Positions 10,133 through 19,254 of a stretch of 64,000 bases of DNA are shown piece by piece. The DNA comes from Strongyloides papillosus (Eukaryota > Nematoda > Chromadorea > Rhabditida > Strongyloididae): assembly GCA_005656395.1 (NCBI GenBank), contig SRSI01000038.1, positions 868,001 to 932,000 of the forward strand, in the 5' to 3' direction. The notes below the pieces were generated by a model that saw only the letters and a program-made list of their open reading frames with translations, had not been told where the DNA came from and searched no databases. Within the stretch, counting starts at the first letter, position 1. The number at the start of each line of letters is the position of its first letter. The translations under genes and the position numbers were made by a program.

Positions 10133-11963
10133 ATGGCGAGAACTAGTAATGAAAGTTTTGAAGAAAATATGTTTGAGGTATGTATGAGAGAAAGAAGAAT
10201 AAATGGAAATATTTCACAGGATGAAAAAATAGATAAACTTGGAAAACTAATTACTGGAAAATTAGTAAACTATATCTCTGATAATTGTTTCAATGAAAAA
10301 CAAATAAATGGTTTGATAAAATTGATAACAGGCATCTGTATTGATAGTGGAATAAAAGAATTGCAAATGGTAGCACCTTATATAGAATTCGAAGGTATTG
10401 AAAAGTTTGAAGATACAGGTTGTCAGACGTTTACATTACCGGCTGAGTGTAACATAAAAAGAAAAAAAATGAAAAACCCTGATACTTCAGCATATGTTAT
10501 TGATTTTCAAAAGGATATAAAAAATTATTTAAGTTCTTTAAAAAGTAGTTTTTAATAAATATATTTTTTAATTTTTTTTAGTTCCAATATCAATAGATAA
10601 AATTGATCTTTTACTTTACGGGGATGATATAACAGTGTCTCAACCTTTGGGACCAAGTAGAAGGCAAAATTCTTTTACTCATATGGCTTACAGGGTGATG
10701 AACTTAGATATAATAAAATCAAGCTCACTTTATCATTACAGGACGTTAGCCATAGCATATACTAAATATGCCAAACAGGATCGATATGAATCTTTAATTA
10801 AACAGTGTATTGAACTTATAAATTCAACTACAATTGATATTGATGGAAAGAAAATACCGGTTGGAGTGAAATTAGTTGTTGGTGATAATGTTTTTTTAAA
10901 TTGTGCATTAAAGGCTCCATTAATATTTACAAATAGGGGCCGCAATAATTGTCGTACTTGTACAGTGTCAGGACCTGACTGGGTGAAATATAAAACGCCG
11001 AATGAAGTTAAAAAATATGTCCGAATTAAACATTTTGTATCTCATATACCGGTTGATAATCATCTTATAAGTGATCCATTTCATGATGTTTTGACAGGTG
11101 TACTTAATTATGTTTTATCAGGTTGTGTAAATGTTTTTTTAAGTTTAACAAAAAGAACGGTCTCGGAAGATGATTTGATAAAATTGATCTTAGAACAGGC
11201 TGATATTTTTAACAGGCAAAATGAGATACGCACATTAATGTACACAGGTATTTTTAAAGCCTTAAAATGTACAGGAAAAAGAAAACTTAATTTGTCAGGG
11301 TCTCAAATACTCTTGATAAGTAGGTGTTTCTATACAATATTGACAACTAATACTTGGCCAAATCTGGATGGATCAACAATAATAAAACTGGATGAAATCA
11401 AACTTTTACTAGAAACTTCATTGAATTTGGCGTATGGCACTACTGATCATACTACAGATGTACTTGAATTGGCTGAAATCTTTCATAAAAATACTGAAAA
11501 ATTGTTTGAATTACTTTTTAAACTATTTGGACAAAATTTTTCAATAACAGCTAAAATGCATAATCTTCTACATTACAGTTATTGTATTGAAAAACTAAAA
11601 TTAAGACCGGCTGAATACAGTACAATAAGATTTGAATCATCAAATATACGGATTAAAAAAATACTGGTTAATACAAAGTGCAGAATTAATCCTTGCAAAA
11701 CAGTAATAAAAAGAATAAACTTTTTAAATGATCTTAGTTTTAAGTATAAACATACTATACAGGAAAAAAATATTGAAATATCAAATGTCTGGAATTATAC
11801 CAATGTACAAGTACCTGAGACAGGTTTACAGGTTGATGATCCGGTAGAACAAAATGTTTTGGAAACATCTTCATTTCTTTTAGAATATATTGAAGATAAT
11901 GAAACATTTTCTGATGAGTCTGAACCGGATGACGATCCAATGGATTTCACTTACTACCCTTAA
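10133..11963 (+). CDS. CACTA/EnSpm-like transposase (two exons)
   Basis: Exons 10133-10544 and 10582-11963 join in phase 1 over a 37-base intron (GTAGTT...TTTTTAG) to give 597 residues. Landmarks match animal CACTA-type transposases in order: a first acidic site in VVGDNVFLN, a CRTC Cys pair (the usual CRFC-type knuckle), a second acidic site in ISDPFHDVLTG (the DPMH-type motif), and ITAKMHNLLHY...TIRFESSN (the HxLLHY...RFE motif bearing the catalytic Glu). The acidic C-terminus ends YIEDNETFSDESEP. TTACAG ends 21 bases before the ATG. The stop is about 30 bases before inverted repeat B. Key acidic residues are present, so it may be active. The family call rests on motif memory; a profile search would settle it. 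Confidence 0.72.
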
Positions 11964-11994
11964 ATATTTTTTAAATATGATGTTTTATTTTATA

Positions 11995-12470
11995 TCTATT
12001 TTAAATAAAAGTAAAAATTTATAAGATATATTTTATTAGTGGACTCTATTTATGAGAAATACAAACCAGTACAAATTATAAAAGTGACAATCGTGGCCAC
12101 CTACAAGAGTTATAACATAATAAAGGCTTCTACTTACGATTAACACTGAAGTATATGCGCATTCGCTTTTTTAAGCAAGTGCTACATTAATGTATACATT
12201 GCCTAAATGAGGCTAGTATGTAGCCAATTATTTCATACTCGTTTTTGGAACTAGTATTACATTAATGTATACATATTGGTCCAAACAAGGCGAGTGTGCA
12301 TATGCTTACAATATTATGTCATGAAAACTTTAAATGACAATTTTTAGACAATCGCAATCTTTATATGTTAAACTTATAACTCCTGGAAGTACATGCTAAA
12401 ATACAAATGATCATAATACGAATTGATATGAATCTTATTTTACTAAAGTTTTAAAATAATAAATTTTTAT
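11995..12470 (+). repeat. Inverted repeat copy B
   Basis: The first 315 bases are the inverted partner of 4540-4840, with TAGTG at 12037-12041. The whole unit to about 12470 is also repeated directly at 13590-13995 (shared TTATGTCATGAAAA, ATTTTTAGA and AATCTTATTTTACTAA). It contains two internal copies of ACATTAATGTATACAT. It carries no gene. Confidence 0.75.
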
Positions 12471-12892
12471 TTATGTAAAAAAAACGTACACAATATAAAA
12501 AGCATTCATGGAATATAATATATAATTACAATCAGTGAAATATATTACATCATTACGTAAAGAAGCTCGTCATATAAAATAAAGGAAAATTTACTAATAA
12601 AAAAACACATCGAGTAAATTCAAACCATTTTTGTGTGAAATATTTCTGTATAAATTATTGAAAATTGTTTAATGATTGGGTTATATCAAAAGAAACTTCA
12701 ACCAGTTAAATATTATTGTTTTTCATCACAGTAGACCTAGATTTTCTAAATTTGCTAGCATAAACATGCCATTTTAGTATACTTTCTTCAAGTTAAGATG
12801 TTTTTTATTTAATTTTTTCGATCCAACCGGTGATACAATAAAAAAATATATGATGTAAAAAATACAATACGAAAATTATGACATTTTAAAAA
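12471..12892. other. Intergenic, no gene seen
   Basis: AT-rich spacer between repeat B and the 3' end of the NADAR gene. It has an ACCGGTT-type site at about 12826 on the NADAR coding strand, downstream of the stop. Nothing else is supported. Confidence 0.4.
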
Positions 12893-13435
12893 TTAGTCAA
12901 ACAACTGGGAGGCCAGTTTGTTAAGCAACTTTCCTAGATAATTTTTCCCTTGAATACGACCGGTTGTTATATTAATACTACCACCCCAATACATATTACC
13001 AGTGTTTTCCAAGAAAACTCTCCTTATTAGTGTGGAAGTATCAATGTAGTAATCTTCTAAAATTGATTTAAAGGGAAGGCTTTGAAATTTCAAAGTCAAT
13101 CCCTCAAGCATTATGTCAAATTTAACATCATCCCATTTTTTTTCATCAAAATTTTTTACTCTTCCACCCAGTCTTTTGGCTTCAACCGGTGTTTTCGCTT
13201 CCTTTATTTTATCTGCCATTACAAAATCTTTAAAATATAGAGCTTTTCTATATTGGAAATATTGCTCTACCGAATAATACATCCTGTTCTCTTTATCAGC
13301 GAATACAGATTTGTAAAAATTTGATAGAGGACTACCCCTTCCTCCGAATACTACCACGTTTCCTACAATCTCAGTATTTGGGTAATTTCCTAGAAAACAA
13401 AATATAGAAAATAGTAGGAAAAACTTACGATTCAT
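12893..13435 (-). CDS. NADAR-domain protein (YbiA-like)
   Basis: The 180-codon frame contains a complete NADAR-type domain (FGGRGSPLSNFYKS, YYSVEQYFQYRKALYF, AKRLGGRVKNFDEKKW, LIRRVFLENTGNMYWGG). The family includes YbiA-like N-glycosidases and enzymes that remove ADP-ribose from guanine bases. As read straight through, the first 16 residues resemble a signal peptide. However, bases 13428-13390 are a perfect 39-base GTAAGT...TTTTCTAG intron, whose removal keeps frame and gives MNRNYPNTE and a cytosolic 167-residue protein. I favour the spliced form because local introns have the same length and sites. The gene lies between direct repeats B and C. Its coding strand carries several ACNGG motifs, like its neighbours. 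Confidence 0.82.
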   Translation of the reverse strand: MNRKFFLLFSIFCFLGNYPNTEIVGNVVVFGGRGSPLSNFYKSVFADKENRMYYSVEQYFQYRKALYFKDFVMADKIKEAKTPVEAKRLGGRVKNFDEKKWDDVKFDIMLEGLTLKFQSLPFKSILEDYYIDTSTLIRRVFLENTGNMYWGGSINITTGRIQGKNYLGKLLNKLASQLFD

Positions 13436-13589
13436 AGTTTATTTAATAAAAAATAAAATTTTCTATATGTTCTTATAAATAAATAATAAAAAAAAATTAA
13501 CTAAACCTAAAAATATTAAAAAATTACTATGGAAAAATTAAAATAAAATAAAACTATAATAAGACGAAATAAAGATAAAATACATAAAA

Positions 13590-13995
13590 AAAATATAAAT
13601 AAGTAAAAATTTATAAAATTATTTATTAGTAGACTATATTTTACGGTGAAGTACAAACGGTTACAAATAAAATAAATTAAAAATCATAGACACCTGTAAG
13701 ACTTTTAAACTAATAAGGGTTTTCATATATGATTTTTATATTTTAAGAATCACAAAATACAATAGATTTAGAAAGCGCTGAAGTATAACATGACTACCTA
13801 AAAATAAAATGATTACATCCAGTGAAAATAATTGCAATATTATGTCATGAAAAACAAAATGATAATTTTTAGATATTCGTATTTCTTATAAAAAATTGAA
13901 TCTATTACCCCTGCAGGCACGCGCTAAAATAAGAAATAATCTAAGAACGAAATAAAACAAATCTTATTTTACTAATAAGAATAATATTGATATGT
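13590..13995 (+). repeat. Repeat copy C, direct copy of B
   Basis: Diverged copy of 11995-12470 in the same orientation. It shares GTAAAAATTTATAA, ATTAGTAGACTATATTTTA (ATTAGTGGACTC in B), TTATGTCATGAAAA, ATTTTTAGA, the GCTAAAATA block and AATCTTATTTTACTAA. The central palindromic part with GTATAC is missing. B and C flank the NADAR gene. Confidence 0.65.
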
Positions 13996-14690
13996 TGTAG
14001 AATGAAGGTATAAAATTTCTAAAAGTAACATAAATTATTCACATAAAAAAAAATTTTACTTTGATTGCAACAAGTGTATTATTGTTCAATAACTTTATCT
14101 TGATACGTGACACTTTTTTTATAAAAATGTTTATTGTAAACGTGAATGATAATCTATTAATCAAAAAAATGTTTTTATGTTTATCTCTTTTTACTTGCAT
14201 ATATCAGAAAAACGATAAACTATTAACTTATTATACATTTCAAAACGATTTTCTTATCATTATTCTTTTATCTTAAGGTAAGAGACTGAACCGAATGACA
14301 ACGGATTATACATACTATCTTTAATATTTTTAAAACAGGATGATTTATTTATTTAAAGTAAAATCTAAGTATATTATATTTGTTGATGAAAATGGTCTCA
14401 TCATTTTTATTATATCTTTTGTTTTATTACAAAATAAATCATTTACCATTAACATTTTTAATGTTTATTATGCTTTTTAACAACTCAAAAACTTCCTCAA
14501 GCAACTTTTTCTTATAATTTTTTTACAATTTTATTCATTCTTATAATCAATTGGTTGATTTTTGTAAATAAAATTTACATTTTTAAATAAGAAAATATGT
14601 AAAAATGATTATATATTTACTTACAAATTTAATAAATAAAATCATTTATATATAATTAACTTATACAGGTAACACTATCAAATTAATAAG
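13996..14690. other. Intergenic, no gene seen
   Basis: About 700 AT-rich bases before kinase B. Open frames here (for example 14061-14276) are low-complexity Ile/Leu/Phe runs and are not credible. TTATACAG at about 14661-14668 may be the acceptor for the kinase mRNA. Confidence 0.4.
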
Positions 14691-14695
14691 CTTAA

Positions 14696-16298
14696 ATGTT
14701 AAAGTTTAATTTCAATTTGCCAAAACTGCCTCATTCAATACATTTGAATGAGTCAGTCTATGTTCTTCAAGAATTAATTGGGACCGGAGGATTTTCAAAT
14801 GTTTTTAAAGGAACAAAAATAACTGCTACAGGATCAAACACATGTGCAATCAAATTAGGTCAAGAGATAAGCCAAGAACAGAATGTAATGAACAGTGTAT
14901 TAGCAAAAAACATGTTAGATGAATTTTTCTTCAACAGGTTCTGTCCACTACCACAGGTTATCGATACAGGTTTTGACGCTTTAACGAATCAATTTTTTAT
15001 AACAATGGATGTTTTCCCAATGTCATTAGATGAATATAGAAATCGTTGCTTACCGGATGGAAAATTCAGCTTAAATGATATAAATGATGTTGTTGGAAAT
15101 TTACTCGATGCTTTAAAGTATTTATCGAGTTTTTACGTTATTCATCAGGATATCAAACCGGCAAATATAATGTTAAAGGAAATGAATAATCTGAAACAGG
15201 TAGTATTGATTGATTACGGGACAGCTCAAATGGTTGATGTATCGGAAAAAAAAGATGAAACAACGGAAGAAATGTTAAAGAAAAAAGTTTGTATGACTCC
15301 TATGTATTGTGCAATTAGCATACATGAAGGATCACACAAAAGTTTTATTGATGATTTGCAGGCCATTTTCTTTAATGTTTATGAATGGTTGACTGGAGAA
15401 CTACCATGGAAACACTGTAAAAATAACTATAATGAAGTATACCGGTTGAAAAAAGAAATGTATTGCTTGTTTTCAGAAGACAAAAAATTGAATTTTAGTG
15501 AAAATAATTTTCTACTTCTACTGGTAAATACAATTAGAAATTTAAAAACGGATGATTACCCAAATTACATATCATTGAAACAGGCTTTGAACGATATTGT
15601 TTTTTCAAAATTGAATTCTACGCAATCAGAATGTTCGACGGCATCATTGGCAAAAAAAGAAACTGGTTTTTACACACTGGATGTCACTCAATACATGGAT
15701 GTTCTTTCTAAAATGAAAAGAGTTTCACTGGCTGATAAACTTGAATTAAAATGTGTTAGAAGTTCTATGGAAATATCATACCTCATAAATAAAACAAAAA
15801 CAATTGGTGTATTAATCCATTTTGAAAAATACAGCGTAAGAGGATTTCTCTTTGGATACAGGTTGTCTTTTAATACAGGTATGTAGCTTTATATTTGATT
15901 AATATATATTTTCAGGAATTCCTGGATGTCAAATATTGGATAAATTTGGCCACAAAAGATTAAATCACCGGGTGACTTCTTTACAAAGTCTTTTAAGAGG
16001 CTTACTTTCACTGGTCAGAATGTACCATAGACAAGCTCATGATTCAATAACAGTAATCATTATCGAACCGGGTTTTCATACTTTTTTAAAAGATTTACAG
16101 GGAGGAAAAATAACTGGAAAAGAAAATACATGGGGAGATAGCTTCAAAAACGATATTGAAGAATACATCAAATTAGTAGAAAAACTCAATCATTTAACAA
16201 TCATTTATACTGAACCAAAAAATGACATACAGGCTGTTAATGAAACAATACAACTGGCTGATTCTGTGATCACTGCATATGAAAATGAAAGTTTATAA
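14696..16298 (+). CDS. VRK/CK1-like protein kinase, copy B
   Basis: Exons 14696-15878 and 15916-16298 join in phase 1 over a 37-base intron (GTATGT...TTTTCAG), giving 521 residues. It has the glycine loop IGTGGFSNVFKG, Lys in CAIKLGQ, catalytic loop HQDIKPANIM near residue 148 and LIDYGTAQ near 171, so it is predicted active. It aligns with copy A (5.0-6.6 kb) end to end, including the C-terminal tail (QSLLRGLLSL, then acidic helices), and is on the opposite strand. TTATACAG ends 27 bases before the ATG. The 3' flank to about 16482 resembles the start of repeat B. Its cassette is separated from the coiled-coil gene at 17.8 kb by two MITEs. Substrate unknown. Confidence 0.88.
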
Positions 16299-16404
16299 AT
16301 GTTTAATTATTTAGAAAGTTCTTATATTGCCTATAATATTTTTTAAATCTACAGGTTGTCCAGATAATCATCATCACATTTTGATACAATAAATTATTTT
16401 GATA

Positions 16405-16482
16405 ATAATATTTTATTTTAAATCTATTTAAATGATCTTAAAATTGTCACAGATTGAATATTAAAAAGTTATTTTATTAGTT
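16405..16482 (+). repeat. Possible fragment of the B/C repeat
   Basis: The sequence downstream of kinase B (ATATTTTATTTTAAATCTATTTAAAT, split by short gaps, then TTATTTTATTAGT) resembles the inner 70 bases of repeat B, just after the transposase stop. Homology ends shortly before the TTAA MITE. The match is AT-rich and only suggestive. Confidence 0.3.
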
Positions 16483-16494
16483 TCATATGATTAA

Positions 16495-16726
16495 CCTCTT
16501 CAGAGACGAATTTTTAAAGCGAAAAACGTTTATTTTATTTATTTTTTTATTGTCATTTGTTAATTTTTATATTGAAAACAACTAAAAAATTAAAAAAAAA
16601 ATAAAACCTTGAGAAATTTTGTAGTGAATAGTTTTCCGAAAAATTCGCGCTTAATTTCCTCCTAAAATAATTTTAATAAAAAAAGCAAACTAAACGTACA
16701 CATATGTGCCAATGTCCCTGAAGAGG
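16495..16726. mobile_element. TTAA-flanked MITE (piggyBac-like)
   Basis: A 232-base element flanked by TTAA on both sides (16491-16494 and 16727-16730), with inverted ends CCTCTTCAGAGAC and GTCCCTGAAGAGG. TTAA target duplication with ends starting CC is typical of piggyBac-type elements. There is no coding capacity, so it is non-autonomous. Confidence 0.8.
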
Positions 16727-16753
16727 TTAATAAAAACTTCTTTCAAGTTTATA

Positions 16754-17644
16754 CAGAGTGCCCAAAAAGTAACATGAAAAGTTTAAATAAAAATAACTCT
16801 CTTCAATGTTAATGAATTTTTACAAGATTATATCCATTTGAAAGCATAACTTCTAACTTAAAAAATTCTTTAAACAAAATGTTAAAATATTAACTTCAAA
16901 CGTAGTTATGGCCATTTGTGTGACATCTACTCTTTTTTTTGATTTTTTATCATTTTCAAAACTATGTAACTTTCAAAACTTGTTATTTTTTTGACTTTTA
17001 TACTCATCTGATAGACCAATCTCTTTTCTACAAAATGGTCTAAAAATCATTATCATTTATTTATTTTATTTAAAAATATGACTATTTTTGTAAGAAACAT
17101 TTTTTAAATAATTTTCTAACTAATAAATATAGGTATTAAAAAATATTCACATTAATAATAATAAAGAGCAAAAATATTTAATTTTATAAAATATTGTTAA
17201 TAAGCGATAGTAGCTGTACATTTACTTTTAGTTTGTTTTTTTTTAAAATAGTTTAAAGAAATAAAAAATTGTCTTCACTATGGAAAAATTAAAAGCATAT
17301 TATATTTCATATCTTTACTTAAAATATATTTATAATAATAAATCCTACACTTTTTTGTAGAAAAGAAGTTGGCTTATCAGATGCGTATAAAAGTGCGAAA
17401 AAATAACAAGTTTTGAAGAAGTTACATAAATTTGAAAAGAAAGAAAATCCAAAAAAAACACAAAAAAATAGTGATCACATAAATGACCATAACTACATTT
17501 AAAATAAATATTTTAACATTCTGTTTAAAGCATTTTTTAAGTTAAAAGTTTTGATTTCAAATGGACATAATTTTGTAAAAATTTATTAACATTGAAGGGA
17601 GTTATTTTTATTCAAACTTTTCTTGTTACTTTTTGGACACCCTG
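16754..17644. mobile_element. TA-flanked MITE with long inverted repeats
   Basis: An 891-base element flanked by TA on both sides. Ends are CAGAGTGCCCAAAAAGTAAC and the inverse of CAGGGTGTCCAAAAAGTAAC. Inverted homology runs inward for nearly 290 bases per arm (to about 17040 and 17355) around a short unique centre. A TA duplication and long inverted repeats suit Tc1/mariner-type non-autonomous elements. No transposase is encoded. Confidence 0.8.
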
Positions 17645-17782
17645 TATTACTTTCAAACTTTTGGAATTATACTTTATAATCCTACACCATGTATTGGAAT
17701 AATATATACAAGTTGTTTAAATTTTTTGAATTTATGTCATTAATTTTTTTCTATCTTTTTATCTGCTATTTTAGAATATAAA

Positions 17783-18741
17783 ATGGATGAATTGGATATG
17801 CTTATAGCATTGGAAAAGAAAATTCAGGAGGATTTGTTGATTGTTAATGAAGTTGTCGATGAAATTCTTGCAATGCAACACGAACTGGATGAAAAATACG
17901 AAGAAGTCTATCGATTATTGAATGAAAGAATTCAGTATAAAGATATGTTTCATAATAACTGTAGAAATATGGATGCATTGGTGAACAGGTTGATTAAGTT
18001 AAGAAATGATTTATTTGATATTACTGAAGGTAGATTAATATTAAGTATTAAAAAAAACTGAATTTTGAAATTACAAGAACATTGGACATAATTGACCATT
18101 CACAGGATGAAACTTCATTTTATAATGATACTTCCTCAGATAATAAAGTTTTACAGGATGAACCTTCTGAAATTTTATTTGATGATGATATAGTATCAAA
18201 TGATAAAAGTTTACAGGATGTTGAAGATGATATTGTACTTAATGATAATAATGTAAGATCGGAGGCCGATGTTAGTGAAAATAACGATAAAATAGTTGGT
18301 AAGAAAGATAAAATACTACAGGCCAGTGATGATGAAGTTACCAATAGAATCGATGCTAAGAAAGATGAAACAACACAGGTTGATGGTAGTGAATTTATCA
18401 ATAAAATCGATGATGAAAAAGATGAAACACTACAGGCCGGTGATGGTAAAGTTACCAATAGAATCGATGTTAAGAAAGATAAAACAACACAGGTTGATGA
18501 TAGTGAATTTACCGTTAAAATCGATGATAAGAAAAATGACATACTACAGGCCATTGACGGTGATGTTATCAATAAAATCGATGGTGAGAATGATAAAAAA
18601 CAACAGGTTGATAATAGTAAAAATATGGAAGAAAAAATTTATAATACACCTGGAAAGATTAGAAATCTTTTTTCACGTACGTTATTTTTTTTCATTTTTT
18701 AATATTTTCTTTCTATTTTAGTAAAGGATTACAAACGTTGA
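17783..18741 (+). CDS. Coiled-coil protein with acidic 20-residue repeats, copy B of family 1
   Basis: Exon 1 (17783-18029) encodes 82 residues matching the coiled-coil gene at 3.2 kb (MDELDMLIALEKK...). A second open segment, about 18078-18676, holds five to six acidic 20-residue repeats (pattern KKDETTQVDDSEFxxKIDD). A GTACGT donor at 18677 and TTTTAG acceptor lead to a last exon ending LKDYKR and a stop at 18741, parallel to the 3.2-kb gene. The junction between exon 1 and the repeat exon is out of frame by one base with the only good splice sites (18030 and 18077). Either there is a one-base error or the gene is broken. TTTTAG ends 8 bases before the ATG. Function unknown. Confidence 0.55.
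18300..18640 (+). repeat. 60-base coding tandem repeat
   Basis: Five to six units of about 60 bases alternate between two subtypes, each carrying ACAGGTTGAT or ACAGGCC at a fixed place and ATCAATAAAATCGATG or a variant. A decayed piece of the same array lies at 27205-27350. Confidence 0.8.
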
Positions 18742-19254
18742 TATGGATATCATTAACCTGTGTTTTTTAATAATGGCTCTTTGTTAAAATAAATTTTTTT
18801 ATAATATATAATTGAAAATATAATTATCCTGGTTCTACACTACAATATAATGATGACGGGATGGATATAAAAATCTATTAGTAAATGTTAATTATCTGTA
18901 TTAAATGATTCACTCTACATTGAAAAGAAAACCAAAACTGGGTGACTAATTTTTTGCTTTTTACAAAGATAGTCAAGTTATGAACCAAAATGTGACGATT
19001 ATTTTTTCGATAAAAAATAGCCGATCTTTTTAGCACAAACATTTTGATTAATGATTTAATGTATAAAATTATTTTATAAATACTTATGTAATATGTAAAA
19101 GATTTTTTCATTATTGTTAAAAAATGATAAAACAAAAAAGAACAGTAAAAATTATATTTGTTTTCTATCACTATAATATTATAATAATCACTTTAAAATA
19201 AGGACATAATTTTATGTTAAAAATGATTTTATTGTTTTTACTCGTTATCTAAGA
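18742..19254. other. Intergenic, start of SLC26 duplication
   Basis: AT-rich spacer. From about 19075 on it is similar to the sequence from about 22680, so the tandem duplication includes the 3' flank of the SLC26 copies. No gene seen. Confidence 0.45.

Larger units (their letters stand above)
4794..12041. mobile_element. Candidate cargo-carrying CACTA-like DNA transposon
   Basis: Four genes (VRK-like kinase, 453-aa and 438-aa unknowns, CACTA-like transposase) lie between inverted repeats. The left inner repeat begins CACTAATGAATATGCC at 4794; the right one ends ATTAGTG at 12041, its mirror. CACTA ends are the hallmark of the EnSpm/CACTA superfamily, and the enclosed transposase fits that superfamily. 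A caution: the inverted homology continues outward past CACTA on both sides (to about 4540 and 12310), and the bases next to CACTA are inverted (GTC/GAC) rather than a direct target duplication. Either the element extends outward, or it sits between older inverted repeats. The inner boundary is what is given here. Confidence 0.5.

Noticed and set aside
13390..13435. Secretion signal of the NADAR protein
   Set aside because: The hydrophobic leader coincides with a perfect short intron; kept only as an alternative.
14061..14276. 71-codon hydrophobic frame
   Set aside because: Low-complexity AT-rich sequence without a homologue, acceptor or motif signature.
18120..18572. 150-codon minus-strand frame
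   Set aside because: It is the antisense shadow of the acidic tandem repeat; Ser/Leu-rich composition mirrors the repeat.
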